The translations under genes and the position numbers were made by a program. From Paracentrotus lividus (lineage: Eukaryota > Echinodermata > Echinoidea > Camarodonta > Echinidae): 64,000 bases of DNA. The number at the start of each line of letters is the position of its first letter. Within the stretch, counting starts at the first letter, position 1. The notes beneath the pieces are model-generated. The model was not told the DNA's origin. It made no database searches and saw only the letters and a program-made list of their open reading frames with translations. The stretch covers positions 26,695,973-26,759,972 of the forward strand of contig CALNVZ010003429.1 of the NCBI GenBank assembly GCA_940671915.1, written 5' to 3'. Shown one piece after another: positions 1-12,495 of the stretch.

Positions 1-1338
1 TGTAGTGAATAAATCATCCCAAGCCGAACCATAGTGCATCTTCATTTGCGAAATAAAATCATAAATTGACTAGGGATCGAATCTTGAGAAAAAAGCCCGT
101 GAAATATCCTGCTTTTTGTGTCCACATTACACATAATCTTGGGCTAGTTTTGATCAAGCTAATCTGCAAGATCCCAAATAGCGGGCTAATTTGAAAACTC
201 AGGCTGATGTAGCCTGGCCTTGTGTATGACAGAGATAATGGTTTCCTCGGTTTTTAATTTGGTTTGATGAAGAGAGAGTTTAGAAAGACAGCAAAAATCA
301 AAGGGGTATTAGGCGAGGAAATTCTTCATGGTTGTCTGGTGTTTATGAGTGCAAACCACTTCTTCGTTAGAGTGAAATGATTTATTATGCATGACATGTA
401 TCCTGGGTCGGACTATTTTAATCGACTGTAAGGGAAGGGGTTGTGGCATACTCATTCAATCAATATTTCTTGTTTTTGATATATTTTTTTTTGTTTTAAA
501 GAAGAACTTAAAAATCAGTTGGACTTTTTTATTAGTCTTGAAAACGCTAGTTTAGATTAATGATATTTGAATCAGACCAGATTTTGTGGTGTGTCTATAA
601 CCAAACTAACCCGATTCCCAATGGTCTAATATTTTATTTCATTTTTTTTTTCATATTTAATTTTTACCTATAAATTTCAGCTAGATAGATGCCATACAAG
701 CATTTATAATGTGGTAAACATATATCATTATGTCTTATTTAAAAAAAAAATATTTATGGAATTACGGTAATGTATTAAAATGATGGAAACAACATAAACA
801 GGTAAAACCTGTTTGCAAGGTGGGGGGAGGGGGCACAGTGAAAAATAAAAGCGAAGTTAATAATACCCTTAATGTCAAATCCCATCTCCTCTGACACAGT
901 TGTTAAAAGAAAAAAATAATGAAAAATACAAAATTCACTAATACTAGCTAGTTTAGTTGAGTTGTACAATTCACTTGAACATGTAAATGTACACTTTCCA
1001 TAGGACTGAATGAAAGACTCATCATTGTTAGTGGGCAATGTGTGATAGAAAAATCCCTTTTTTTTTTAAAGATTCAACTTGGATTTGGTTACTATGGAAA
1101 CCTCAAATCAAGACTATTATGCACACTGGCATTTACGGAGATGAAGCGAACACATGCAGCGGCATAATTGTGTTACAGGCTCCAAATTGCCTTCTTTTTT
1201 TCCACTCGTCTTACCTAACACCTTACAGATCCGTTTGAAGATAAACATTGACCAAGAAATATGGATTTATAGTAAATAGTGGTAGTATTTTAAGAGTTGT
1301 GATTGGTTGAAATGATGTCACGTGTCATTCACGTTTTT
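1..1338. other. AT-rich sequence without a recognised gene
   Basis: No splice-bounded open frame or repeat structure stands out. A short block near 1300-1325 has an inverted CCAAT box (GATTGG) followed by TGATGTCACGTG, which resembles a CRE/E-box combination, but nothing else marks it as a promoter. Short open frames here have no protein-like character. Confidence 0.5.
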
Positions 1339-1397
1339 GTTATATTGAACGGTTTTTGTTATATTGAACGGTTTTTTTGTTATATTGAACGGTTTTT
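1339..1397. repeat. Three-copy short tandem repeat
   Basis: Three head-to-tail copies of GTTATATTGAACGGTTTTT start at 1339, 1358 and 1379. The middle copy has two extra T residues. The near identity indicates a recent local expansion. Confidence 0.9.
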
Positions 1398-1592
1398 ACC
1401 TGTGTTAAAATGAATGGTGAAATCGATTGCCTTGTTGCGCAAGCGCGTAATAACAGTAAAATGGTGCGCACAACAATAGATACGCGGAGCGACAACATAC
1501 GTCACAATAGCTTAATTAGCACCAAAAGTTTGGCAAACATTTGCAAAGATAAAACCAGATTAGGCAAGGTCAAAGATCTAGGGGTCTATTTA

Positions 1593-1793
1593 CTATAATA
1601 AATAGTGCATGCATCTATTAATGCAACATTACTGACTATGTGAACTCCAAATACTAAATTATCCCTCGGGCACATCTGTTTCAACTCGGCCTACGGCCTC
1701 GGTGAAATAAATGTGCCCTCGGGATAATTTAGTATTTGTCGTGCACATAATCTAGTATGTTGCATAGTAGAGCATGCACTATTTATATAATAG
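1593..1793. mobile_element. Foldback (palindromic) MITE-like element
   Basis: The inner arms 1648-1675 and 1711-1738 are reverse complements at 26 of 28 positions, and both contain the self-complementary CCCTCGGG or its counterpart. Outer arms at about 1600-1634 and 1754-1784 also pair, including AAATAGTGCATGC on the left. The central loop holds CGGCCTACGGCCTCGG. The whole segment could fold into a hairpin of roughly 80 bp. No coding capacity is seen. It is called a non-autonomous foldback transposon by structure only; the superfamily is unknown. Confidence 0.75.
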
Positions 1794-1799
1794 AATTGT

Positions 1800-3109
1800 C
1801 TAATGAGGCAAAGCCTATCGGGGGCAGGGCAGTGTTTAAACAGAGCAAGCACGAGCCAAACCTCCGTTTTGATTCAATCAACGACATTTATTTGTGGAAG
1901 GAGGGGTGGCAGAGACGCAGAGAGAAAGAGAGGCAGGGAGGAAGATGCTAATAGCGAAGACGGCTAGAGGTACAAACGGCCGATGGTCCGTATTTATTTA
2001 TGGATGGAATTCATAAAGGCATTAGAATGGTGTTTATCTCCGCACAAAGCAAAATTTGCTCGACGACGTCAGATTAATAAAAACACTCTCTATCGGTGCT
2101 CTCTCCCTATCTCTTGCACTTGCTTTACTGTTCCTTTTTCTAGTATAATTCCTTTTGCTGTCTCTTGTGTTTCTTTTACAATGTCCCTGTTCCTTTCTAT
2201 CGCCTTGTCTCCAGCACTTCCATCTTAATGTACAACAATTATTACATGTATTTTCCTTTTACCTGTAGTCTAAATTTCAATCACATCAAGAGTAAAAATC
2301 CTCAATCATATTATCAAATCTTTTTATAAGATAATTTTGTTTAAATGACAAAGGAACTTGGCAGTAATTTTATTTCAATGAACAATTGATAAACATGATA
2401 AAACATGTATCATTGCCTATTTGGAGTTTCATTGTTACCAATAATTGTATTCTCCTTATCATTTATATGGTTGGTTTGGTATACAATGATCTAGTTTTGT
2501 TTCATTTTATTCTTTTAAATGTTAACCCTATGAGTACTGGATTATCTTTTTTGTACAGACTTTAATACCCCCAAGTTCCCATAGACAACAACAAAGAATC
2601 TTTCGGCCAATACTGGAACTAACATAGAATGTTGTATCAAAGAGATAACCTTGATATTACATATCTTTTTGAATAATCTATTTTTTATGCTTCTAAAAGG
2701 CCCTCACCAAATATGACAGGCACATGCATGCTAACAGTTTTTCAAAGTGAATCAGTCTATACACTGAAGCAAATACAGTCCTCTACAGACCTAAACCGCA
2801 AAGTGTGGTTCTACACTCCAGACTCTAAGCGCTGAACTCGGCAGACTGAACCCTGTTGCCAATTTAGTAAACAAGAGGAAAGTGTAACAGTTTTCTTGCC
2901 AGAAGACAGGGAGTAAGCCGGCTGTGTTTGGCTGTGCGTAATTCCTCTTACTCAATCGCTGTGCCCCCAAGCCAACGCATTTTTAAATTATGCATATGAC
3001 CGACGTGTCGCTCGCCGCTACCCCAGCTCCTCAACCCCCTTATCAAATTTAAACACATTTTTTTTTTCCATCCCTGCCCGAGACGTGGGACTGGATTGAT
3101 TCAATTTAG
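1800..3109. other. Non-coding sequence with one possible regulatory block
   Basis: Mostly unremarkable AT-rich sequence. At about 2920-3010 the composition changes to a more complex, GC-richer stretch that includes a POU/octamer-like ATGCATATG. This could be a regulatory segment but the call rests on texture alone. Confidence 0.3.
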
Positions 3110-3660
3110 AGAAGGAAGATGGATAGGAAAATGGATGGGAAAGATTGATGAGGAAGATGGAGAGAGAAGATGGAGAGAAGATGGAGAGAAGATGGAGAGA
3201 AGATATAGAGAAGATGGAAAGAAGATATAGAAGAAGAAAAGATGGAGGGAAGTTAAAGAGAAGATGTAGAGAGGATGGAGAGAAGAGGGGGAGAAGATGG
3301 AGAGAAGATGGAGCAAAGATATAGAATGAGTAGAGAAGATGGAGGGAAGAAATAAAGAATATGAAGAGAAATGGAGAGAAGGAGGGCATGCAGATGGGGG
3401 AGAAGAAGGAGAGAAAATGGAGTGAAAATGGGGTGAAGATAGAGAAAAGATTGCGAGAAGATGGAGAGAAGATAGAGAAAAAGTGGAGAGAAGATAGAAG
3501 AGGGATAGAAGATAGAGAAAAAGTGGAGAGAAGATAGAAGAGGGATAGAAGATGGATATAAGATAGAGAGAAGGTGGAGAGAAGATGAGGAGAGAATGGA
3601 AGGACTAGGTGGAGGAGAAAAAGATGGTGTAGGTTGAGAAAGAAGAAGGAAGCTATGGAA
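3110..3660. repeat. Long purine-rich minisatellite, GATGGAGAGAA-type
   Basis: About 550 bases are almost entirely purine on the plus strand and consist of imperfect copies of an 11-base GATGGAGAGAA-like unit. A 40-base segment starting GATAGAGAAAAAGTGGAGAG is repeated exactly in tandem near 3461-3550. Serine/leucine-rich reading frames on the minus strand are by-products of this bias. Long homopurine tracts of this kind can form triplex (H-DNA) structures in other genomes. Confidence 0.9.
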
Positions 3661-3784
3661 AATCCGAGCTACACACTTGTAACTAATTTTAACAATAGTG
3701 CATCTATATGATAATGAGGAGCCTGATATAAATTAGATAAATTGTGATCTTAATGGTGAGGATTCAAAAGAAATGGGTCATCAT

Positions 3785-3862
3785 GGTTGTGTTGATGCCT
3801 GTTGCAGTGATGATAATAATGATTGTGATGATAATTATGATGATGATGATGATGATGAGGAG
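3785..3862. repeat. Degenerate ATG/GAT trinucleotide repeat
   Basis: Interrupted runs of ATG/ATA/GAT triplets end in an uninterrupted ATGATGATG stretch around 3838-3856. Sequence downstream to about 4100 is again purine-rich, with a GAGAGAGAGA run near 4016-4028. Confidence 0.85.
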
Positions 3863-3869
3863 GATGGAA

Positions 3870-5059
3870 CTTATTTTGACAAAATGGGGAAAATGGGAAG
3901 GAGATGAAGGGATTTTGACAGAGACAAAAACAAATAAAAATGAAAACAGATGGACAGCAAGAGGAATCTAGGGGAATAGAAGGGAAAGAGAGATATGAAG
4001 AGGGAGAAAAGCAAGAGAGAGAGAGAGTGATAAAAAGAGATAGAGCAAGAGAAGAAACATCGAGACGAAGAAAAGGAGAGATGAGGAAGGCTGATGGAAC
4101 TAAAAGGAAAGATTAATAGTGAAAATGCCTATGGAACTTGTCGCCTTTTTTGACACAGCGTATACTGTTACATCACAATCGCTGACAAATTTGGCACGGG
4201 TGCACTTTATGCTATTAAAAGTATTGACTGCACCCAACTTTATTTTTTAGTCACCTCTCCTAGTCGGGATGAAGATGAAATAATTTGTTGCGTTGATCTG
4301 TGCTTGTATCCGCCACTGCCATGCTAGGCCGACTATATACGGTCGGCTTTGTTGCTGTAGGCTGGACATATAGTATTTACATTTATCTGATGCAAGGCAG
4401 TTCATTGACATTTACAGTCGATAGATTCAAGTCAAGGTTGGAAGGGAATTTCAGGTGTATAATGCTCGAAGGTGGAAAAATCCATCGGATTTAGCAGGGA
4501 ATTATAAATCACACATTTGCAAATGGTGATAGTATGAATGTAATTGTTTTTCTTTCACTTTTCATGTAAAATTTAAACAGAATCGCGAGGAATTTTAGAT
4601 TTAGATCCATGAAAAAGAGGGGAAAGAGATATAAATGATTATTTAAAAAAAAAAACTTGGAAAAGAGATATATGCTCACCTTTGGCCTATATATGTAGAT
4701 GGTACTTGTTTTAAGTTGATAACTTACCTGAAGTATGATTATTGATCATAACTGTCAAACACAAAAATTTCAATTTAATTAGAATTTATGTGCCTGAGCA
4801 GAAGGGTTTTGAAATTGTATGATAAACACACAAGAAACATATATTCCCCATTTTAGAGCATTTTGAGTGTTGATGCACAGATTTGCAAGTTTTGTTCAGT
4901 TTAATATTTGTGCATATCTAAAGTATACATTTGGAATTCCTAAATGTGGATTGAGCTATCCAAGAATTGGTTGTTAGTATATATAGTAGCTGCTACAACA
5001 AAAAGCCATGAAAACAGAGAGCAACAACCATTTTATAAACAACGATATGAGAATTTGAG
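3870..5059. other. No gene recognised
   Basis: Purine-rich to about 4100, then ordinary AT-rich sequence. Short frames here lack flanking splice signals and protein-like composition. Confidence 0.4.
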
Positions 5060-5270
5060 ACAAACCGTGTCACCGATGACATCATCAGAGCGAGCATAAA
5101 AATGACGAAGACGACGCGTGAGAGTGGGGAAGCAGGGTTGTCAGTGTAACGTCTGCACCGTTAACAGATGTGATTATCCTCGGGCTTTATGTTGAAGTCT
5201 GTCCATTAGACTGTGACGCTAACGCCAGTCTTTGTAGATGGGACTGAAGGGGAGGCTTGGGGCAAAAAGC
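5060..5270. promoter_or_regulatory. Possible regulatory block
   Basis: A stretch of higher complexity and GC than its surroundings contains TGACATCATCAG (AP-1/CRE-like), several ACGACG-type CpG words and GTTAACAG. There is no open frame across it. It may be an enhancer-like element in an intron or intergenic region. The call rests on composition only. Confidence 0.2.
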
Positions 5271-7740
5271 TTGATCAAAACATGTCTTGCTGTTTCTTCT
5301 AAATCAGTTTTCCCTCTTTCATGCAATGCATGTAGCTAAATAATAATATTTTTAGATGTTAGGGTAGTCAGCTTAAGATGACAAATCAGAAATAGCATGT
5401 GAATATGTAAAAAAAAATATATACCAAAATACAAAATTAAATCAATATTTTACTTGAGTGACATAGTATAAAAACTGACGAATTGAATATTGAATATCAA
5501 AACAAGAATCAAGGTTTAACTGTTTGCCTGACATACTTTGCTTCACTTTCATTACAACTATACAATTAACTAACCATACAAATCATTTTCTCTTTAATGA
5601 GGCACTTATATGAGAAAAAACAATGCTTTTCATTTTTTATTTATATCTATGGAGTGATTTCCAGTATCATTCAGGACTCTCTTATATAAATAATTTTACA
5701 CTTTAAAGGAGAAAAACTCTTGTGTCACAGTGTGGCAACTAAGGGGTTAAAATCTGTGGTATGACATAATTTGAATTTGTTCATGTATGTGGATTATTTT
5801 GGAGACAGGTTTTATCAGAAAGAGTGTAAAAGTGTATCTAACTTTTAGTGAAAGGATGTTGTCTTTACGTTGCTGTGACATCATCGTCTGCATGGCAACA
5901 GGCCAAGCCGAAAAGTTCAAGGAAAATAAAATAATCTTGAAGAAGATGTCTGCATTTTGTGACTGTGTACAATAGTAAATTTTGTGTCGAGTTGATGTCC
6001 TGGTTTTCTTCTTATTTTAAATAAAGGAACGTCGGGGAGATTATGGAAATGATGAGGGATATGATTATACTGAGGGCTTCTGTGATAATTCTCAGATCAG
6101 ATATCCAGTCTGATGTTTGCACAGTCGTATCGTTCTGTGCAGTCCCACACATTGGTATTGGATGAGGGACAATTACCCATTTGCACACCTACATTTATTT
6201 CAATTAAATTTGTTAATTAGGTCTTTGATAAAAATATCATGAAGAAACATACAGATCGGGTGTTGTCTGTATATGACTTGCTCATCCCTAAAACTGACTG
6301 ATGAATTTAGTATTTACAATTTTAAATATATATTTATATATATATATATATATATAATTTTCTCTGGAGTTAGAGCGTCGATGGATCTTTTACAGAGTGT
6401 CGATGGGTTCTTCCCAGAATTTGAATTTCATTCTGGTGTTCAGTGTTTTATTTTAAGCTGGGCAAGTGAAAGTTAGATTTTGATCAGTTCACATTGCAGA
6501 CCAAAGAACTGTAGCTTAATATTTCCTAACTGAGATTTTTGTAGGTGTATGGTAATCATTAATTTTGCATACATCCATCTTTATCTCACAATAGCTATGT
6601 ATATCAAACATGACTGATATCAAAGGCACATGCTACGTGTTTCACATGTCTATTGCTCTGTCTGTCTATTTTATTATTATCATTATTTTGACGGCACACG
6701 TACGCTCAAAACTGACGATGTTGCCAAGGAGAGATCAGAAGTTGTGAAAATAGGACAGTGGTTATGTCATACTGCCAAATAGCATCAAAGATTTATGTGA
6801 AAGATCAAAATTTGTGAAAATAGCAGAAAAGTTTTGTTTCAGAGTATGGAGGATGTATGATTGGCACTTACCCAATATCTACATGTTATAGATTGCCTGG
6901 TTTACACTTGATCAAGTTCAAGAAATATGGTCATATTAAGCCAAATTTTTTGGCGAACTTGGGGAGATGGTCATCGCGAAAATCTTAAATAAGGTTATTT
7001 TACAGTCATAACGTGAGCAAAATCACAAAATTTTGACCTTGCACACACAACAAAAACCAAAAAACAAACAAAATTGAACAAATCATTGTCATTGAATTTG
7101 CTGAATATGAAAGAAATAGACTTCAGACATGATGCATGTATTTTGTATCTGAATGACTAGAGTAATAATCCTATAGAAACTGCTATACAAATCATTGTTG
7201 TTAGATGTATTTTTAGAAGTTGTAATCAAAGTGCGAGAATACTATACTTTGAGATACTTTACGAAGATTAGCTTTGGTGTGAACAGAGCAGAAACATTCA
7301 GTAAGAAATCTTCCAGGAAACAAATATGCAGACAATAAACGATATGTGACGTCATTGAAGATGAAAACACGAATAGTGTTGATTGGATTTAATGAAATCA
7401 AAATAAGATGTCCCTGTCCGTCCTAATATAATCAAGCATTTCTCACTTTTTTATTATTTTTGTTGAAAATGGGGAAAACCGGGAAATATTTTTTTTCGTC
7501 TGATGAAATTGTATGATTACTCTAGCAGAACTTGCATATTTATATATGTTCAGTCCTATTCTGAGACACTTTTGGGTCTCATTTCATTGTGGTATGACAT
7601 AAATTTCTGTAACTTCAATTTCATGATATGAAATTGAATCTAAATAGAAAAACATTTTGCTTCGAACTAGCTCCTTTGAAAATTGAATACAACGTGAGTG
7701 AATATTTCAGTTTACCCTCATTGAGCTTTCATAGAAGATT
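5271..7740. other. AT-rich sequence without a recognised gene
   Basis: Contains a (TA)n run at about 6325-6356. A second block at 5870-5920 contains TGACATCATCG and CATGGCAAC. The segment 6900-7000 resembles 25555-25680 in short words such as TTTTGGCGA, suggesting remnants of a dispersed repeat. No supported exon. Confidence 0.4.
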
Positions 7741-7815
7741 TAACTGTGTGACCTGTAACGAAGCGATTGGCTATCCAAGAGACATGTGACTTCGGATAAG
7801 ATTGTTTGAATCTGT

Positions 7816-7875
7816 ATGAATTTGTCAGCACAGGTTTGCAGATCATATGATATGGATATGGACACATCTGATGAT
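7816..7875 (+). CDS. Possible first coding exon (20 codons), unidentified gene
   Basis: An ATG at 7816 opens a frame of exactly 20 codons (MNLSAQVCRSYDMDMDTSDD) that ends at a consensus 5' splice site, GAT followed by GTAAGTAC, leaving phase 0. The C-terminal half is strongly acidic. About 50 bases upstream is an inverted CCAAT box (GCGATTGGCTATCC). The next plausible exon, 25447-25502, is open in the phase this donor would supply. The frame is not recognised as any family. The acceptor-like TTTGCAG at 7835-7841 is an alternative exon start and would remove the ATG. Short open frames before a GTAAGT occur by chance, so support is moderate to low. Confidence 0.3.
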
Positions 7876-8564
7876 GTAAGTACATGTAGTTTTATGTCAA
7901 ATCGGGAATTATTTAAGGGGTAAATTAATCAATTTTCTTTCTTTAAATTGGCAACCAGTGAGTTTTGCTTTGTTTTTGTTTGCTACATAATTTTGCCTTG
8001 AATCTGAAATAAGACATAAGTTTTGTTTTAATGTAAAAGTATCGTCAATTTGCATGAAGAAAAAAGGATTATGAATTTTTCAGAAATTTACCAATTTAAA
8101 AATGTCAATGATTAAAAAACCTTTGTTTAATTCCCTGTGTCAAAATCTTGTATCACAGGAATAAAAGGTGTCACATACGGGTAATGTACAGAGATTGTGT
8201 TCTTTTTTCTTGTGAATGTGGTGTAATCTTTAAGGCTCTACTGGGGATGAATTATTTGATCAAAAACCACAAAAAGTTGTTCATAAATTGATAATACATC
8301 CACATCTACCCCTGACGAGGGGGTTTGAGATCACACTTTTAAAAGTGAAAATGAAAGTAAATAAATAGGTAAATAGATAAGTAAATAAATAACTCAAGGA
8401 AAAAGTTTCCACGTTACCTATTATCCCCCAATAATTATGATTTCTATTTGTAATGATCATTCAACTTAAATGAATGTAAATGATCAATAGGTTTTTACTT
8501 ATACCCCCCCCCCCTTTTCTTTTCTTTTTTTTCCCCTTTTTTTTCTTTTACTTTAATCATAATT

Positions 8565-9845
8565 TTTCTTGGCAATTATCATTAAACTTGCACCTTTAAT
8601 GATTTCTACTATTTTTTATTTTTTGGGTAAATACTCACATCATGAATGACAGTGCTAAACACTGAAAAACAACAACTTTTTTTCTTCTTTTAATTGAGGC
8701 ATAGTTTTTCTTGGCAAATATCATTGAACTTGCCTTTAATGACTGAAATATGAACTTGAATTCTAAATGAAGATGCATTCTCGAGAGTAAATTTCCCATC
8801 ATATATATTTGTATAATAAGAGCTAACCAAAGCCAGAATCAAACCTGTGCAATTCTATTTAAATATTTTTCCTCATAGCATCATTTCTCTTGGAATAATC
8901 ATTCAACCTTTAATAACTGAAATATGAACTTGAATTCTAAATGAGGATGCGTTCTTGAGAGTAAATTTCCCATCATTTATCTGTGTGTTATTAGTGTAAG
9001 AGTCTGAAGTTCAAACCAAATCCAAAATAAAACCTGTGCAATTCTATTTAAATATTTTCCCTTGTAGCATTCTCTTGGAATAATCATTCAATCGTTAATG
9101 ATCGAAAAATATGAACTTGAATTCTAAATGAGGATTCATTGTTGAGAGTACATTTCTCATACTGGTTGTTTATAACAAGTGCTATAATCTGTAGCTCTAA
9201 CCAAAGCCAAAATCAATGCTACATGTACATGTATCTATAGATAGATAGATATATTAGTTCTCTTGGAATAATTATTCAACCTTTAAAGGTAGTGTCAGCC
9301 TTTTGCAGGCAAAAATATTAAATTTCTAGTTTTTGAGAGGATATAGTAGTATATCAATGACTATATCTTCCCACAACATGATTAAGCTCAATTGTGTATA
9401 TTTGTCATTATATTGCGATTATCCAAATTCATTTCTATTTTTTCGAACCTCGAAAAATATACCGTACGGTGCGAACCGTTGACCGTTAGCGCAGAGAATA
9501 ATGCACGCTGATGCGCGGTGTGTATATTGCTGTGTGTGGTCCGTTCTGCACGCGCTGTAATATCCACGATGTTGATGGAGAGCTGGTCTAGATTGGTAGT
9601 CAGATTTTCGTTTCATATTACTGATCTAGGCAACCTATGACAGTAAGATTGAATAGACAGTATAGGTTGATCATGTTCTAAAGTTATGCCAAGTTGCATT
9701 AGTTTTCGCAATTTGTGAAAAAGGCTGACACTACCTTTAATGACTGAAATATGAACTTGAATTCTAAATGAGGATGCGTTCTTGAGAGTATTTCCCATCA
9801 TATCTCTGTGTGTTATAACTGTGGGAATCAGTAGAACTAAAGTCA
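8565..9845. repeat. Tandem repeat of ~184 bp, four to five diverged units
   Basis: Units begin with TTCTCTTGGAATAATCATTC or a variant and continue with ACTGAAATATGAACTTGAAT, GAGAGTAAATTTCCCATCAT and AACCTGTGCAATTCTATTTA. Clear units start near 8706, 8885, 9070 and 9258, with a partial, more diverged unit near 8565. The last unit is split at its CAACC/TTTAA junction by a 450-bp MITE (9287-9736) and resumes as TGACTGAAATATGAAC. The second unit is uninterrupted (CAACCTTTAATAACTGAAAT) and shows the empty site. Confidence 0.9.
9287..9736. mobile_element. MITE with TTAA target duplication (piggyBac-like signature)
   Basis: The ends are inverted repeats beginning AGGTAGTGTCAGCCTTTT, and TTAA lies immediately outside both ends (9283-9286 and 9737-9740). 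A TTAA duplication is characteristic of piggyBac-type transposition. The element is 450 bp and encodes no transposase. Its interior is GC-richer at 9460-9560, with CpG-containing words such as CCGTACGGTGCGAACCG. The insertion lies within a tandem-repeat unit whose sister copies lack it, so both boundaries are firm. The superfamily is inferred from the TTAA only. Confidence 0.85.
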
Positions 9846-10110
9846 ACATTTTGCTTCCTTCTTCGCACCACTCAAGGGCCACAAGGGTTTCCTGGCCTGG
9901 GCCGGCCGGACAGACAACCAAGTCGTTCTTAAGGAAACTCAAGGAAATCTCCAAAAAGCTTCTCCTCAGGCACCACAGAAAGAATTTTACCTCAGTCATA
10001 TCATAAGCATGATAATGGAGAAGGATATGAAAATTTGTGTACAAAACAATTGGAGAGTTGTGCGCTGATCGGCCATTTTGAACCAAATTTGCCAATTTGA
10101 GGATATTCAT
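9840..10110. other. Unexplained GC-richer block with a 165-codon minus-strand frame
   Basis: From about 9850 to 10090 the sequence is markedly less AT-rich and contains GGCCTGGGCCGGCCGG. A minus-strand frame starts with ATG at 10110 and runs to 9613, giving 165 codons. It continues into the neighbouring tandem repeat and the end of the MITE, so the last third is certainly repeat-derived. The first 90 codons look more protein-like than neighbouring frames but match nothing recognised. It could be a decayed exon, part of a dispersed element or chance. Confidence 0.3.
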
Positions 10111-12290
10111 AGAAAGTACAAGACTTTTTAAATTTCCATTATTCTTTTATTTTGTCACTAATTTTGATGAAATTTTGGTTTTTTAATTTTCTCCTCTCAT
10201 TTTACTCTTCAGTCTTCATTTTTTCCTTGAGTTTTTGTTTACTTTGATAATATATAAAAGAAAATAACATGCATCATGAAGGAACAGTGGAAAAGATTTT
10301 GTATATGTGTGTAACTGAGATACAGGGTTAAGTTGGTGAATGTAATTCATGATGGAATAAAGGTGTTTTCATGTTTAGTGCTGAGTTTGTCATGTAGTTG
10401 GATCAGTCTTTGTGTGGTATGCCAACTTAGAATTTGCTATAATTGCTCACATTTTGATAGCTGACTCTTCAACTTATTATTCAGGCCCTTCAATATTAAA
10501 CCAGATTCATCGGCAGAAAGAGCACAAAAATATTTGACACTACATTAATACATGTATGTCTAATTTCATAAAATCTGAATCTCATAAAAAAAATAACAAA
10601 ATGGCGCGGAAAAATAAAAAGTAATAGAATAAGAAGAACTGCATTAATTTTAAAAAAAGTTAGAATCATGGACGTGACACTTGCAAACACATTTTTAAAA
10701 ATATACCCCAATATTATAATGCCACCTTCATGAATATTGAGTGTATAAGTAGCATACATTTTCCTTATTGCTGAATACATGCAGATTCTCAACAACGAAA
10801 ACATTCAAGTGATGATAGTTTTGTGTGGACCTTAACATTTTTATTTTCAAAGCAGTAACATTATACTTTAATAGGAAAGTACAGTTGAAGGTATATATTT
10901 AATAATAGTTTTACTAATGAAACTAAAAGCCAATTAATCATTTACTCATGACAGTTGTGTGACTATCAGAAGGGCACAAGTGTTTCCGTAAAGCATGCGA
11001 AGGGCATGTAATGTTCAAAATCCTGTGCCAGCCGCTTTATTGTTCCTCAACACAATTGCCTGCATAGACTCTACTTACATTAAAGTTCTTATGTCAAACA
11101 TGAACTGATCGCTTTTATATATAGAAAGGGTTTGGAAAGTATTTATTACAAACTGAATCCAGAATATTATCATCAATAGAAACCACTTGAAATGTTTTTT
11201 AATGTGACAAGCACTTCTGGATTTATTATTTTTAAACAAGCCTTATGCCGCTTTTTCACTTTAATTACACCTTTTTTATTATTTTTTAAATTTCAATATA
11301 ATTTAAAGATTTTTCCAATTGACTATTTTAAAATAAGCTCCATGCCACTTCCTCTCCTAAGCTACTTTTTATTTTAAATAAAAAAATATTTGTTGAATTT
11401 AACATTTCAAGTTGACAGTCACAAATTTACTAATTTGAATTGAATTGCCCTCTTCACGTTAGACACAATATTTTTATATTTGGAAATTTGGGGTCTTGAA
11501 AAAGAAGTAGAATGAAAAGGAATGAGACAAAATTATAAGAGGTAATCGTGAAAGGCTTGCCAGAAATACTTGATTTCTGAGTGCTTGCATCTTTTAATAG
11601 AACCTAGAGTAGAGATATATTGGAAGGGAGGAAAATTGTGGATGTGATTATTACTGCAATAGATTTTAAAGTGGTTGAGATTATTCAGGGAAGTGTAAAA
11701 TGTGCAAATTTTGTACGATCTTCCATTTTCTGTCCATGTGAAGGAATTAAAAAGTTTTGTCTCATGAAAGGCTCTTTAGTTGACCTATATTGCATATTTA
11801 TACATTATTCATTTATTATTCAAATAATGACTTTGAGTAACTACATGTTCAATAATTGTGGGGGTTAGCTTTGAACCAAAATTGTTTGTGCAATGTGTCA
11901 CAAATGCCTTCCTTGTATATCTTGCAGTTAATTGTTTGTGATTTCAAACCAGAAACCAGTTATCAGTTATTCCTTTTTTTATAACAAAATATTAATGATA
12001 CACAATCAATAATCATTAACCTTTAATTAAAATGATATTAATCTACAGTTTCAAGTTAATTGGCCTTGAAATTTGCACGCATTATTGTGAGAAAACTCAA
12101 GGTTACATAAAAGTGTTTTTTAGCACTCATCATTTTTAACTTGAAATCATGTGTCATTGCACTTTGTCCTAAATTAGCTCTTAGGAAATTACACATAAAT
12201 ATTTTCTTTATAAATAGAGTAGTAAGTGGTTTTGTGAATTTATGGGATAAATAAGTAAAATGGTAAAGAAAGAGATAGAGATTAAGGAGG
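10111..12290. other. AT-rich sequence without a recognised gene
   Basis: Nothing supportable was found. No splice-bounded frame, inverted repeat or tandem structure stands out beyond short A/T runs. Confidence 0.4.
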
Positions 12291-12294
12291 ATGT

Positions 12295-12307
12295 GATATA
12301 GATAGAC

Positions 12308-12341
<34 letters not shown>

Positions 12342-12495
12342 CGATAGTGAGTGAGAGGAAGGGAAGGATGAGAGAGAGAGAGAGGAAAGAAGATACATTT
12401 TATATAGTGAAACATAGTGAAACACAGAAAAGATAAAAAAGAACAGAGAAGTGGAGCGAGAGAAAGAGACACGACACAGAAAGGAGGAATAAAGG
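12295..12495. repeat. (GA)n microsatellite and flanking purine-rich tract
   Basis: A GAGAGA run at about 12308-12333 lies in a purine-rich strand that extends to about 12490 and ends beside a TATATATATA run near 12505. The minus-strand frame of 193 codons across 12056-12637 is produced by this composition (Ser/Leu/Phe-rich) and is not annotated as a gene. Confidence 0.85.
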
